The notes beneath the pieces were generated by a model, which searched no databases, had not been told where the DNA came from, and saw only the letters and a program-made list of their open reading frames with translations. The translations under genes were made by a program, and so were the position numbers. Shown here one piece after another: positions 19,801-28,908 of a DNA stretch of 64,000 nucleotides. The first letter of the stretch is position 1. Each line of letters starts with the position of its first letter. This DNA is from Streptomyces sp. V1I1 (GTDB lineage: Bacteria > Actinomycetota > Actinomycetes > Streptomycetales > Streptomycetaceae): NCBI RefSeq assembly GCF_030817355.1, contig NZ_JAUSZH010000001.1, positions 5,704,501 through 5,768,500 of the forward strand, in the 5' to 3' direction.

Positions 19801-20125
19801 CCCCACCCCGCCCCTTCCCGCTGTATCGATTTGCGGCTCCGCCGCGTGGGGGGCAAGCCCCCAGACCCCCGGTACGCCCTTCTGGGGGTCCCCCCCCACG
19901 CCCTCCGGGCGTAGGGGGAGTGTCCTCAATCGCCGGACGGGCTTGAAGTTCCGCCCGTCCGGCCGAAACTTGAGGCCCGCCCGGGCAAATCAAGCCTCGT
20001 GGGGCCCCGCGGACGAAGTCTGGGGGAGTTTGAGGCGCGGGGCGCGGGGCGGAGCCCCGGTCAGGGCCGAATGTTCAGCCCCGCCGGCGTATGAGGCGCG
20101 GGGGTCCGGGGGCCGAGCCCCAGGC
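19801..20125. repeat. Mosaic palindromic element between the regulator and ferredoxin reductase genes
   Basis: The 359-bp convergent gap contains no gene. It starts with CCCCACCCCGCCCCTTCCCG (19801-19820), then nested hairpins around 19855-19905, the 16-mer CGCCGGACGGGCTTGA (19931-19946), imperfect inverted arms of it downstream, and a reversed GCGGGGCGGAGCCCCGG near 20043-20059. Both flanking genes point into it, so it may terminate both. Confidence 0.7.
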
Positions 20126-20138
20126 ACCCCCCGCCGGG

Positions 20139-21500
20139 TCAGGCGCCGCTCGCCCGCAGCATCGCCTCGCGCTCGACGATCTTCACGCGCTCACGCCCCT
20201 CCGCCGCACCCCGCTCCCGCTCCGCCGCGTCCAGCCGGTGCCACCCCTCCCACGTGGTGTAGGAAACACCCTTCGCCTCAAGGAAGTTGACGACCGCCTC
20301 CTCGCCGGGCGCGGCAGGCTCGTGCAGCCGCCCATTGCCGTGGTCGTCCAGCAGGTTGGCGACCGTCTCGTTCGCGTCGCCCTTGGTGTGGCCGATCAGG
20401 CCGACCGGGCCGCGCTTGATCCAGCCCGTGACATACGTCGACTGCAGGTGCTCGCCGGCCTCCACGACCCGCCCGCCCTCGTGCGGGACCGTGCCGGTGA
20501 GGAAGTCGAAGGGCAGCTTGGGCAGTTCGTCGGAGAGATAGCCGACCGCACGGTAGACGGACTGCACGTCCCACGTACGGAACTCGCCCGTGCCGGTGAC
20601 ATTGCCCGTGCCGTCCAGCCGCGTCCGCTCCGTACGCAGCCCCACCACGCGGCCGTCCTCGCCGACGACCTCGGTCGGCGACTCGAAGAAGTGCAGGAAC
20701 AGCTTGTGCGGCCGGTCGCCGACATCCCGGATCGCCCAGTTCTCCAGCGTCTTCGCGACCATGTCCGCCTGCTTGTTGGCCCGGCGCGTGGCGATGCTGC
20801 CCTCGTCGTAGTCGATGTCCTCGGGGTCGACGATCACCTCGATGTTCGGCGAGTGGTCGAGCTCCCGCAGCTCCATCGGGCTGAACTTGGCCTGCGCGGG
20901 GCCGCGCCGCCCGAACACATGCACCTCGAGGGCCTTGTTGGCGGCCAGGCCGTCGTACACATTCGGCGGGATCTCGGTCGGCAGCAGCTCGTCCGCCGTC
21001 TTCGCCAGGATGCGGGCCACGTCCAGGGCGACATTGCCGACGCCGAGCACGGCCACCTTCTCGGCCTCCAGCGGCCAGGTGCGCGGCACATCCGGGTGGC
21101 CGTCGTACCAGGACACGAAGTCCGCGGCTCCGTACGAGCCGTCCAGCTCGATGCCGGGGATGTCGAGCGCCCGGTCCGCGTCCGCGCCCGTGGAGAAGAT
21201 CACCGCGTCGTAGAACTCACGCAGATCGTCCAGGCCGATGTCGCTCGGGTAGTCGACATTTCCGAAGAGGCGTATCTGCGGCTTGTCGAGCACCTGGTGG
21301 AGGGCGGTGATGATGCCCTTGATCCGCGGGTGGTCGGGCGCGACGCCATACCGGATCAGCCCGAACGGCGCGGGCATCCGCTCGAAGAGGTCGATGGAGA
21401 CGCCGGGCTCGACGGCAGCCTCGGACTTCAGCAGTGCGTCGGCGGCGTAGATCCCGGCGGGGCCGGCACCGACGATCGCGATCCGCAGAGGGCGGGGCAT
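20139..21500 (-). CDS. fprA: FAD-dependent ferredoxin--NADP+ reductase (FprA/adrenodoxin reductase type)
   Basis: A 453-residue flavoprotein moving electrons between NADPH and ferredoxin. The FAD motif AIVGAGPAGIYAADALL lies at residues 8-24, the NADP region is VAVLGVGNVALDVARIL (about 145-161), and YVTGWIKRGPVGLIGHTKGDA (about 360-380) is the hallmark C-terminal flavin-contact segment of this family. The ATG at 21500 follows GAAGGGA. Upstream lies an inverted repeat resembling an iron-regulator box (21675-21696). Likely partners are ferredoxins of P450 or siroheme enzymes, none adjacent. Confidence 0.9.
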   Translation of the reverse strand: MPRPLRIAIVGAGPAGIYAADALLKSEAAVEPGVSIDLFERMPAPFGLIRYGVAPDHPRIKGIITALHQVLDKPQIRLFGNVDYPSDIGLDDLREFYDAVIFSTGADADRALDIPGIELDGSYGAADFVSWYDGHPDVPRTWPLEAEKVAVLGVGNVALDVARILAKTADELLPTEIPPNVYDGLAANKALEVHVFGRRGPAQAKFSPMELRELDHSPNIEVIVDPEDIDYDEGSIATRRANKQADMVAKTLENWAIRDVGDRPHKLFLHFFESPTEVVGEDGRVVGLRTERTRLDGTGNVTGTGEFRTWDVQSVYRAVGYLSDELPKLPFDFLTGTVPHEGGRVVEAGEHLQSTYVTGWIKRGPVGLIGHTKGDANETVANLLDDHGNGRLHEPAAPGEEAVVNFLEAKGVSYTTWEGWHRLDAAERERGAAEGRERVKIVEREAMLRASGA

Positions 21501-21674
21501 GAATGGTTCCCTTCGAACGAGGTCCACGGGCGTGACCCGGCGAGTGAGACGGCCTGGCGCGTGCGGAGGGAGCCGACTCTCGTACGCCACCCTGGCAACG
21601 GCGCTCCCACCGCGGTACCCGCCCTGTACCTATGAACCCATAAGCCTGATCTATGACCCAGCACCCGGGAGGGC

Positions 21675-21696
21675 GAGGTAAGGACACCCTAACCTC
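21675..21696. promoter_or_regulatory. Candidate DmdR/IdeR-type iron box or related operator
   Basis: The sequence contains AGGTAAGG and CCTAACCT as near-perfect inverted arms with a 4-bp spacer. Read on the minus strand it matches 13 of 17 positions of the recalled DmdR1/IdeR consensus. It is 175 bp upstream of the ferredoxin reductase start and 112 bp upstream of the divergent membrane-protein gene. The spacer differs from the classical overlapping palindrome, so it may be another operator. The rest of the 307-bp gap (21501-21807) shows no gene. Confidence 0.4.
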
Positions 21697-21807
21697 CCGC
21701 CCTCGGGCCGCCCGCAGGGCCCCGCCCCCGGCCTCCTATCGCGCCGCCGGGCATCAGGCGGGAAGCTGGGGACCAGGAGGATCTGCCCGGGCGAAGGGGC
21801 CCCCGCA

Positions 21808-22650
21808 ATGAACGCTGTCGAAAACACGGCACCCGGCGGCCGTCTCGCCGCCGCGCTCGAGAGCCCGATCGTCGGGATGTCCCCGTGGATCATCTTCTCG
21901 GTCGTCGTCGGCCCGGGCCGCTTCGGACTGGCGGTGGGCCTCGCCCTCGCCATGTCGGTGGCGCTCTTGGTCACGGCGCGGATGCTCTACCGCGGCACCT
22001 CGCTCAAGATCCTGGAAGTGCTGGACGTCCTCTTCTTCGCCGTGCTCGCCGGAATCGGAGCAACCTCGTCGCCGGGCACCCACAGATGGCTGGAGACGTA
22101 CGCGGGCGAGATCTCCAACCTCGCGCTGATGGTCGTCGCCTTCGGCTCGATGGCCGTACGGGTGCCCTTCACGGTGCAGTACGGAAGGGAACGCGTCGGC
22201 CCGGAGTACTGGAAGTCGCCCGAGTTCCTCCACACCAACCAAGTGATCACCGGCGTCTGGGGCGCGGCCTTCCTCGTGGCGGCCATCGCGGGCGGCTTCG
22301 GCGACCTTGTCCTGCACAACCCGAACAACCTCTGGACCGCGTGGATCATCCAGCTCGCGGCGATCGTCACCGCGCTGAGCTTCACCGAGTGGTACCCACA
22401 GGTCGTCCGCAGCCGGAACCGCACCGGTGAGCCCCCGCCGCCGGTGCGCAACTTCCTGATCCCGCTGGCGGGCCTGATCATCCCGGTGGGCGTCGTCTCC
22501 CTGATCTTCGACGCCGCGGCGTCCTGGTTCGGCGTCGGGCTGATCCTCATCGGGGTGATCCTGGCCCGCGCCATCAACAAGGACACGGAGATGGAGCGCT
22601 CTAGAGGCAAACACCCTCGACGAAAGCGGTCCAACTGGCGGCTCCGATGA
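21808..22650 (+). CDS. Multi-pass membrane protein of unknown function
   Basis: A 280-residue integral membrane protein with about seven hydrophobic segments: two near 30-85, then near 110-120, 145-165, 178-195, 215-230 and 240-250. No catalytic or transport motif is recognised. An exposed stretch PFTVQYGRERVGPEYWKSPE (about 118-137) resembles conserved cytoplasmic loops of uncharacterised intracellular septation/DUF-type proteins. The ATG follows GAAGGGG. The last 50 bp overlap the convergent DUF397 gene; that basic tail (RGKHPRRKRSNWRLR) may be a recent extension. Confidence 0.7.
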   Translation: MNAVENTAPGGRLAAALESPIVGMSPWIIFSVVVGPGRFGLAVGLALAMSVALLVTARMLYRGTSLKILEVLDVLFFAVLAGIGATSSPGTHRWLETYAGEISNLALMVVAFGSMAVRVPFTVQYGRERVGPEYWKSPEFLHTNQVITGVWGAAFLVAAIAGGFGDLVLHNPNNLWTAWIIQLAAIVTALSFTEWYPQVVRSRNRTGEPPPPVRNFLIPLAGLIIPVGVVSLIFDAAASWFGVGLILIGVILARAINKDTEMERSRGKHPRRKRSNWRLR

Positions 22651-22870
22651 CGAGGACGGGGCCGTCGGGGTTCTTGCTGTCGCGGACGGGGACGACGCCG
22701 GGGATGTTGTCGAGGACTTCGACGCAGTCGCCGCCGGTGCCGTCGCTGTGGGTGCTCTTACGCCAGGCGGCGCCGGGGAAGTCGTAGGCGACCTCGACGC
22801 ATTCGCCGCCGTCGCCGTCGCTGTAGGTGCTCTTGCGCCACCGGGCGGTGCTCAGGTCGTACTCGCGCAT
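22601..22870 (-). CDS. Tandem DUF397 protein
   Basis: An 89-residue small acidic protein made of two DUF397 modules in a row: ARWRKSTYSDGDGGECVEVA (about 8-27) and AAWRKSTHSDGTGGDCVEVL (about 31-50), the second followed by the complete VPVRDSKNPDGPVLVIGAASWTAFVEGV tail (split across the domain). DUF397 proteins are encoded next to XRE regulators in streptomycetes and are proposed partners or antitoxin-like modulators of them. It overlaps the upstream XRE gene by 19 bp, so the pair is translationally coupled. A single-module form is more usual. Confidence 0.85.
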   Translation of the reverse strand: MREYDLSTARWRKSTYSDGDGGECVEVAYDFPGAAWRKSTHSDGTGGDCVEVLDNIPGVVPVRDSKNPDGPVLVIGAASWTAFVEGVCL

Positions 22871-23685
22871 CGTCTGAAGTCCTCCGCCGCCGACTCGATC
22901 AGGGTCAGGGTCGCCTCCGGCGACAGCGCGGCGGCCCTCAGCAGATCGTATGTGCCCTGCACCCGCTTCACCAGGGCCGGATCGTCCAGCAGATTCCCCG
23001 AATACACCGCTTCTGTATAGGCGGTTGGCGGTGCGTCCTCGAACTCCATGAGCCTCAGCATCTTGCCCATCTGCGGGTGCGCACCCGCTGCATATGGCAG
23101 TACCTGGATCAGAGCCTTGCGCTCGCGCGCCAGCGCCGCGATGTGGTCCAGCTGGCGCGCCATCGTGGCGGGTCCGCCCGCCGGGATGCGCAGCGTGGTC
23201 TCGTGCAGGATGCCCCAATACATCGGCCGTGCAGCGTCCTTGAGGATCTGGGCGCGGTCAATGCGCGCCTTGACCGTCTCCTGGACGTACTCGTCGGTGG
23301 CGAGCGGATTGCTTGCCAGGATGACTGCCTGAGCGTACTCCGCGGTCTGGAGGAGTCCCGGGACCACCGCTGGCGCGAAGTCACACACCTTCGTCGCCAG
23401 CGCCTCCAGCTCCGCCGCGGCCGCGAAGTAGTCCGCGTACCGCGAAGTACTGATCAGCTTCCGGCACATCCGCTCGAAAAAGCCTCCGGTTTGCAGCGTC
23501 TCATCGATCCGCTGTGCCACATCCAATTGCGGCTTCCGAATGGCCTGTTCGAATTGACCGATGTACCCACCCGACACGAAAACCCGCGCACCCAGCGCCG
23601 CCTGGGTGAATCCCGCTTCCTCCCGGAGCCGCTTCAACTCGGTACCGAAGAACTCCCAAGCCGCCTGCCGTGAACCGTTGGCCAT
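22852..23685 (-). CDS. XRE-family regulator with DUF5753 (Scr1/WhiJ type)
   Basis: A 277-residue protein: N-terminal helix-turn-helix (LKRLREEAGFTQAALGARVF...IGQFEQAIRKP, about 17-48) and a C-terminal DUF5753 domain (about 90-265) with the typical VVPGLLQTAEYAQAV and IQVLPYAAGAHP segments. WhiJ-like regulators of this architecture act with small DUF397 proteins in streptomycete development and secondary metabolism. The ATG follows AAGGGG. It is divergent from two small genes, with direct repeats between them that could be its operator. Confidence 0.88.
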   Translation of the reverse strand: MANGSRQAAWEFFGTELKRLREEAGFTQAALGARVFVSGGYIGQFEQAIRKPQLDVAQRIDETLQTGGFFERMCRKLISTSRYADYFAAAAELEALATKVCDFAPAVVPGLLQTAEYAQAVILASNPLATDEYVQETVKARIDRAQILKDAARPMYWGILHETTLRIPAGGPATMARQLDHIAALARERKALIQVLPYAAGAHPQMGKMLRLMEFEDAPPTAYTEAVYSGNLLDDPALVKRVQGTYDLLRAAALSPEATLTLIESAAEDFRRCASTT

Positions 23686-23799
23686 CGATCAAACCCCTTG
23701 TGCAGCTGCCCTGTTGTAGTGCGCATACCCCTGTCGAGAGTAGCTGCGGGCCGTCACCGTTGTAATGCGAAACGTGAAATCGGATGGGGAAGGGAAGTC
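23686..23799. promoter_or_regulatory. Divergent promoter region with direct repeats
   Basis: The 11-mers GTTGTAGTGCG (23713-23723) and GTTGTAATGCG (23759-23769) differ at one base and start 46 bp apart. They lie between the XRE regulator and the divergent small genes, a typical place for an XRE operator. Confidence 0.45.
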
Positions 23800-24039
23800 A
23801 TGGCGCGCAAGGAAAACCCGCGGCACTCGGTGGAATGCATCGAAGAGGCGGAGGAAGCTGTGAACAAATTGCGTACGGCCCTGGAGCGGTCCGGCATTAC
23901 CCTGCCGTCGCTGCGCCTGGAGCCCGCTTCGTACGCACGCGAGGTGCCCTGTCCCCTGGTCGAATTGGGGCGCTGCACCGTCGACATCGTCCGCATGCTC
24001 ACGGCAGTACTGCCGAAGGAAGGAGGAGTCGCACCGTGA
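23800..24039 (+). CDS. Small protein of unknown function in an XRE/DUF397 locus
   Basis: A 79-residue protein with a predicted helical core (VECIEEAEEAVNKLRTALERSG) and the segment CPLVELGRCTVDIVRMLTAVL. No family is recognised. The start ATG at 23800 is supported by AAGGGAAG. It overlaps the next small gene by 4 bp (GTGA) and is divergent from the XRE regulator. Small coupled genes of this sort are common beside whiJ/abaA-type loci, so regulation of or by the XRE protein is an inference. Confidence 0.65.
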   Translation: MARKENPRHSVECIEEAEEAVNKLRTALERSGITLPSLRLEPASYAREVPCPLVELGRCTVDIVRMLTAVLPKEGGVAP

Positions 24040-24251
24040 CGCCGCCCGTCGGGTCCTACGTCGTCGACATCCGCACCGGCCAGGTGGGCCGGCTCATGGG
24101 GGAGGCGGGCGCGCGGCTGCTGCTGAGACCGGTCGGCGGGGGCCGGGAGTGGGAGTGCGAGCCCGACGCGGTGCGGCCCGCGACCGCGGCGGAGCGGATC
24201 AGCGCGACGACGGCGTACGTGAACGCCCGCAGCCGGGGCGAGGTGACCTGA
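24036..24251 (+). CDS. Small beta-rich protein of unknown function
   Basis: A 71-residue protein starting at GTG with an excellent AAGGAGGAG ribosome site and a 4-bp overlap with the preceding gene. The sequence VGSYVVDIRTGQVGRLMGE...LLLRPVGGGREWECEPDAVRPAT suggests an SH3-like small beta barrel of the kind often found in Streptomyces XRE/DUF397 neighbourhoods. No enzymatic residues are evident. It converges on the phosphatase gene 27 bp later. Confidence 0.65.
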   Translation: MTPPVGSYVVDIRTGQVGRLMGEAGARLLLRPVGGGREWECEPDAVRPATAAERISATTAYVNARSRGEVT

Positions 24252-24278
24252 CGCCGGCCGTCCGGCGCCCGCTTCTGC

Positions 24279-26822
24279 TCACCCGGCGGTGGCGGGCGTA
24301 GGAGGCGAGGTATGGGCGTATTCGGTGAGTAGCAGCGCGATGTCGTCCACTCGGTTCGGGGACTGGCGGGCGTCCCGCAGGAGTGCGTCGGCCAGTTCTT
24401 CCAGTGACCCCACACGAGCATGGGCCAGCGAGGTCCGCAGCCGGTCCATGCCCACACCGATGTCGGACCCGCGTGTCTCGATCAGTCCGTCCGTGTAGAG
24501 GGCCAGGACCGAGCCGGGCAGGAGATTCAGCTCCGATTCCGGGTAGTCGACGGTGCGCTCCACTCCGAGTAGCGGGCCGCCCGGCAGATCCAGGAACTCG
24601 GTGTGCCCGTCGGGCCTGCGCAGCAGGGGCGGGCAGTGGCCCGCGCGTACCACGTGCGCGACTCCCGGACCCGGTTCGATGAGGACGTAGCAGCAGCTGG
24701 CGAGGAGCCCGGGGGCGAGGTCGAGGAGCAGCCGGTTCGTACTGGCGATCACATCGCTCGGACGGTGGCCCGCGGAGGCGAAGGCCCGTACCGCGCTGCG
24801 CACCTGGCCCATGGTGGCTGCGGCGGCGACATTGTGGCCCTCGACGTCTCCGACGACCAGCACGACGCCGCGGTCGGTGGGGATCGCGTCGTACCAGTCG
24901 CCGCCGATGTCCATCCCGCGGGTACCGGGCAGGTACCGGCCGGTGACGCGGACGCCCGGCATTGTGGGCAGTAGGTGTGGAAGCAGCGCGTTCTGCAGGC
25001 CCCGGGCGAGGGTGAATTCGGCGTCGTAGAGCCTGGCACGTTCCAGTGCCTGGGCGATCAGACCGCTCAGCGCGGTGAGGAGGCTTCGTTCCTCGTTGGA
25101 GAACCGGTGGACCTCGTCGAAGCCCAGGACGCAGGCACCCACTGGGCGGCTGGAGGCGATCAGGGGCAGGAACGCAAAGGAGCTGGACTCGGCGTGGAGC
25201 TCGGGATAGGCCCGCAGGAACTCTTCCCTCGATTCGATGAACAGCGGGACCCCGGAGGTCAGCGACCCGGTTACGGGCCCCCCTTGATGCAGCGGCCTGC
25301 CCTCGAACCGCTCCAGGAAGCTCTCGCGGTAGCCACGCTGCGACATCAGGCGCATGTGCCGCTCGTGCACCACGTAGATCGCCAGTCGATGACCGCCGAC
25401 GGCGGGCAGGAGTTGGTCGGCGACGACATCGCACACTTCGCGCGCGGTGACCGCCTCGGTCAGGGCGCTGCTCATCTGAAGGACGCGATAGATGGCGCCC
25501 AGGCGCGTCGGTGCGGGCCCTGAGGCCGGCGCGGGCCCCGAGGACGGGGCGGCCCCTCCTGTCTCCGCGGGCGGTGATCCGGGCTCGGTCCCGGCCGGGA
25601 CCGGTTGTCCGGTCGGCGCTGCCCAGCCGGTCATGCCCTGCGCATCCGGGCGGAGGGAGAACACGAGCCACTGGTCGGGGGATTGGGCCAGGAAGGAGAC
25701 GGGCTGCTGGGAGACCCTGGCGGCCCGGAAATGGTCTTCGTAGGCGGGTTCGGCCAGCCACGGCAGGACGTCCCAGGGGCGTCGGCCCACCAGATCCTCC
25801 CGGCGTACGCGCATCAGCCGCACCAGGCTGTGGTTGGCGTAGGTCACACACCCCTCTCGGTCGAGCGAGAAGAAGCCGTCCGTGAGCCGTTCGATCGCCG
25901 CGACGGCGGCCATGCCGGACCCGAGGTCCAGGACTCCGCCCACCAGGTGGGGCCGCGGCTCCCCGTCGGCGGCGGTCTCAGGTACCCGGCCCCACAGCTC
26001 GACGGTGCGGTGACCTCCGCCCTTCTCCGGCACGCGCATGCATTGGGCGAGGATGCGGCCCTCCTCGACTCCAGTACGGGCGGCAGCCTCGAAACCGGGA
26101 CGGTCCGCGGGATGCACCTTGGCCGCCAGCGTGGCCGCTTGCCCGTCGTACTCGTGCGGGGCGAGGCCGAAGATCGCACACAACGTGGCATCCGCTTCGA
26201 GGGCTCCGGTGCCGAGGTTCCAGTCGAACAGGCCTACCCGCACCGCCGAGGCGGAAGGTACCGGGACCTCCACCGGAACGGTCTCCATGTCGCACCCGAT
26301 GTCGGCGCCGCGCGCGTTCAGCTCGGCGAGCGATGCGCCGAGGCGGCCGGCCGCGGTGCGCAAATGCCGTCGCTGCGCCTTGGTCAGCCCTTCCCCTCCG
26401 GACTTGGAGGCCCACACCACGGCCATGGACCCGAAGGTCTCCTGCCCCGCCGTGACCGGTACGGAGGCGGAGCCGAAGGGGTAGGGCAATGCGACCGCGA
26501 GCTGGGGAAATCGCCGCATGGTCTCGTCGGCGTCGACCAGATGGACCGTCCGCCTGGAGCGGAACGCCTCTGCCACGGGGATGGGACTGCTCACAGGAAT
26601 CCGCCGCCAGCCGCCGAGCAGGGAGGGCGGCATCCCGGCCGCTGCGGCGAGTACCAGCGTGTGATGGTTGCGCGAGATCAGGAACACACTCGCCGCATGG
26701 GCCCCGGTCACCTCGACGGCTTTGAGGACGGCATCCGTCAGCGCGTTGTCACGCTCCGCCGCGCCTTCGGCGCTCGTAGTGCCGAAGGGGTGCGTACTCA
26801 ACCTGGTATCGGTGGACGACAC
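24279..26822 (-). CDS. Multi-sensor SpoIIE-type protein phosphatase (GAF-PAS-PAS-GAF-PP2C)
   Basis: An 847-residue cytosolic signalling protein. An N-terminal GAF-like domain (about 28-170), a PAS-like domain (about 200-300), a second PAS with [20 protein letters not shown] (about 320-410), a Pro/Ala-rich linker (about 430-460), a second GAF (about 470-610) and a C-terminal PP2C/SpoIIE phosphatase (about 630-840) with GGDWYDA and VGDVEGHN metal motifs. Such proteins dephosphorylate anti-sigma factor antagonists. There is no anti-sigma kinase domain or cognate anti-sigma gene beside it. The start is GTG with GGGG upstream. Confidence 0.88.
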   Translation of the reverse strand: MSSTDTRLSTHPFGTTSAEGAAERDNALTDAVLKAVEVTGAHAASVFLISRNHHTLVLAAAAGMPPSLLGGWRRIPVSSPIPVAEAFRSRRTVHLVDADETMRRFPQLAVALPYPFGSASVPVTAGQETFGSMAVVWASKSGGEGLTKAQRRHLRTAAGRLGASLAELNARGADIGCDMETVPVEVPVPSASAVRVGLFDWNLGTGALEADATLCAIFGLAPHEYDGQAATLAAKVHPADRPGFEAAARTGVEEGRILAQCMRVPEKGGGHRTVELWGRVPETAADGEPRPHLVGGVLDLGSGMAAVAAIERLTDGFFSLDREGCVTYANHSLVRLMRVRREDLVGRRPWDVLPWLAEPAYEDHFRAARVSQQPVSFLAQSPDQWLVFSLRPDAQGMTGWAAPTGQPVPAGTEPGSPPAETGGAAPSSGPAPASGPAPTRLGAIYRVLQMSSALTEAVTAREVCDVVADQLLPAVGGHRLAIYVVHERHMRLMSQRGYRESFLERFEGRPLHQGGPVTGSLTSGVPLFIESREEFLRAYPELHAESSSFAFLPLIASSRPVGACVLGFDEVHRFSNEERSLLTALSGLIAQALERARLYDAEFTLARGLQNALLPHLLPTMPGVRVTGRYLPGTRGMDIGGDWYDAIPTDRGVVLVVGDVEGHNVAAAATMGQVRSAVRAFASAGHRPSDVIASTNRLLLDLAPGLLASCCYVLIEPGPGVAHVVRAGHCPPLLRRPDGHTEFLDLPGGPLLGVERTVDYPESELNLLPGSVLALYTDGLIETRGSDIGVGMDRLRTSLAHARVGSLEELADALLRDARQSPNRVDDIALLLTEYAHTSPPTPATAG

Positions 26823-26921
26823 GCTGGCCCCGATCGCTGCGATGGTGGCGTGGCCTGCTCGTCAGGGGTGTATGTCCAATTCTCGTATGGAATGGTTCAT
26901 CGCGAAACCCGGAGGGGAGCG

Positions 26922-27224
26922 ATGAGTTTGCCGACCCGGCACCGTCCTACCTGCATGGACGAACAATTCAGCGCAACGCTGCAGAAGAGCCCCGCGAAGG
27001 GCGGCTGGACCTATGTCGTGTGGCCCGAGTCGGTTGAGTACTTCGGCACCCGGGGGCTGGTCAAGGTCCGGGGGACGATCGACGGCCATCCGTTCCAGAG
27101 CTCGTTCATGGCCCTGGGGGACGGCACGCACAAGCTGCCCGTGAAGGCCGACGTACGCAAGGCGATCGGCAAGGAGGCGGGGGACAGCGTGACGGTCCGT
27201 CTGGAGGAGAGGGTGAGCGACTGA
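26922..27224 (+). CDS. DUF1905 domain protein
   Basis: A 100-residue protein with a DUF1905 beta-barrel: [20 protein letters not shown] (about 15-34), [22 protein letters not shown] (split over two strands) and VTVRLEER at the end. Function is unknown; the domain is often joined to a YdeI/OmpD-associated helix, absent here. The start at 26922 is preferred because GGAGGGGAG lies directly upstream; the ATG at 26955 would give the bare domain. It is divergent from the phosphatase gene and 52 bp before recO. Confidence 0.8.
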   Translation: MSLPTRHRPTCMDEQFSATLQKSPAKGGWTYVVWPESVEYFGTRGLVKVRGTIDGHPFQSSFMALGDGTHKLPVKADVRKAIGKEAGDSVTVRLEERVSD

Positions 27225-27276
27225 CTGCTGACCGGTCCCGGTCAACCGACAGCGGTCCGTACGGGACAATGGCCGC

Positions 27277-28023
27277 ATGAGCCTGTTCCGTGATGACGGC
27301 GTCGTCCTGCGCACCCAGAAGCTGGGCGAGGCCGACCGCATCATCACGCTGCTCACGCGCGGGCACGGGCGTGTCCGCGCGGTCGCCCGTGGCGTGCGGC
27401 GGACCAAGTCCAAGTTCGGGGCGCGGCTCGAGCCCTTCTCCCATGTCGACGTGCAGTTCTTTGCCCGCGGCAGCGAACTCGTCGGCCGCGGGCTCCCCCT
27501 GTGCACCCAGAGCGAGACCATCGCTCCGTACGGTGGCGGCATCGTCACCGACTACGCCCGCTACACCGCAGGCACCGCCATGCTGGAGACCGCCGAGCGG
27601 TTCACCGACCACGAGGGCGAGCCCGCCGTCCAGCAGTACCTCCTCCTCGTCGGCGCCCTGCGCACCCTCGCCCGCGGCGAGCACGCGCCACATCTCATCC
27701 TCGACGCGTTCCTGCTGCGCTCCCTCGCCGTCAACGGCTATGCGCCCAGCTTCGACGACTGCGCGAAATGCGGCATGCACGGGCCCAACCGTTTCTTCTC
27801 CGTCGCCGCAGGCGGCGTCATATGCGGCGACTGCCGGGTGCCCGGCAGCGTCGTACCCTCTGCGGAGGCCATCGGTCTGCTCAGCGCGCTGCTGACCGGC
27901 GACTGGCCCACGGCGGACGCGTGCGAGGCGCGCCACGTCAGGGAGGGCAGCGGGCTCGTGTCCGCCTATCTGCACTGGCACTTGGAGCGCGGCCTGCGCT
28001 CGCTGAGGTACGTCGAGAAGTAG
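27277..28023 (+). CDS. recO: DNA repair protein RecO
   Basis: A 248-residue recombination mediator that helps load RecA onto gaps. The N-terminal OB-fold begins [20 protein letters not shown], and a zinc-binding cluster [11 protein letters not shown]...GGVICGDC (Cys pairs about 161/164 and 183/186) is intact. Length matches the family. It is followed after 22 bp by uppS, a conserved actinobacterial arrangement. Confidence 0.95.
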   Translation: MSLFRDDGVVLRTQKLGEADRIITLLTRGHGRVRAVARGVRRTKSKFGARLEPFSHVDVQFFARGSELVGRGLPLCTQSETIAPYGGGIVTDYARYTAGTAMLETAERFTDHEGEPAVQQYLLLVGALRTLARGEHAPHLILDAFLLRSLAVNGYAPSFDDCAKCGMHGPNRFFSVAAGGVICGDCRVPGSVVPSAEAIGLLSALLTGDWPTADACEARHVREGSGLVSAYLHWHLERGLRSLRYVEK

Positions 28024-28045
28024 AGAGATAGGAGATGTGAACCGC

Positions 28046-28891
28046 ATGGCACGACGCGGAATCCTGGGCCGGTCCCGCCGCGAGTACAAGGTCCCCGAGC
28101 CGCACCCCTCCGGCGCGCGGCCGCCGAAGATCCCCGGCGAGCTGGTGCCGAACCATGTGGCATGCGTCATGGACGGCAACGGCCGGTGGGCCAAGGAGCG
28201 GGGCCTGCCGCGCACCGAGGGCCACAAGGTCGGCGAGGGCGTCGTCCTCGACGTCCTCAAGGGCTGCATCGAGATGGGCGTCAAGAACCTCTCCCTGTAC
28301 GCCTTCTCCACCGAGAACTGGAAGCGCTCGCCCGACGAGGTGCGCTTCCTGATGAACTTCAACCGCGACGTCATCCGCCGCCGCCGTGACGAGATGGACG
28401 AGCTCGGTATCCGTATCCGCTGGGTGGGCCGGATGCCGAAGATGTGGAAGTCCGTCGTCCAGGAGCTCCAGGTCGCGCAGGAGCAGACCAAGAACAACGA
28501 CGCGATGACGCTGTACTTCTGCGTCAACTACGGTGGCCGCGCCGAGATCGCCGACGCCGCGGCAGCCATCGCTGCGGACGTGAAGGCCGGCAAGCTCGAC
28601 CCGTCGAAGGTCTCCGAGAAGACGATCCAGAAGTACCTGTACTACCCGGACATGCCGGACGTCGACCTGTTCCTGCGCCCGAGCGGCGAGCAGCGCACCT
28701 CCAACTACCTGATCTGGCAGAGCAGTTACGCCGAGATGGTCTTCCAGGACGTGCTGTGGCCGGACTTCGACCGGCGGGACTTGTGGCGGGCGTGCCTGGA
28801 GTTCGCGCAGCGGGACCGGCGGTTCGGCGGGGCGATCCCGAACGAGGAGCTGGAAGCGATGCGGGGGCGGCCCGAGGGCACGTCTGCGTGA
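28046..28891 (+). CDS. uppS: Isoprenyl transferase (undecaprenyl/polyprenyl diphosphate synthase)
   Basis: A 281-residue cis-prenyltransferase making the lipid carrier for cell wall synthesis. The substrate motif [13 protein letters not shown] (about 45-57), the [11 protein letters not shown] motif and C-terminal [15 protein letters not shown]...YAEMVF are all present. The ATG at 28046 is 10 bp from AGGAGA; the GTG at 28037 is too close to it. It is probably cotranscribed with recO. A 25-bp perfect hairpin separates it from the convergent zur gene. Confidence 0.95.
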   Translation: MARRGILGRSRREYKVPEPHPSGARPPKIPGELVPNHVACVMDGNGRWAKERGLPRTEGHKVGEGVVLDVLKGCIEMGVKNLSLYAFSTENWKRSPDEVRFLMNFNRDVIRRRRDEMDELGIRIRWVGRMPKMWKSVVQELQVAQEQTKNNDAMTLYFCVNYGGRAEIADAAAAIAADVKAGKLDPSKVSEKTIQKYLYYPDMPDVDLFLRPSGEQRTSNYLIWQSSYAEMVFQDVLWPDFDRRDLWRACLEFAQRDRRFGGAIPNEELEAMRGRPEGTSA

Positions 28892-28908
28892 GCCGAGCGG
28901 TGAGTTTC

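Noticed and set aside
28037..28045. GTG at 28037 as the uppS start
   Set aside because: It lies 1-3 bp from the AGGAGA ribosome site; the ATG at 28046 has normal spacing and gives the usual N-terminus.
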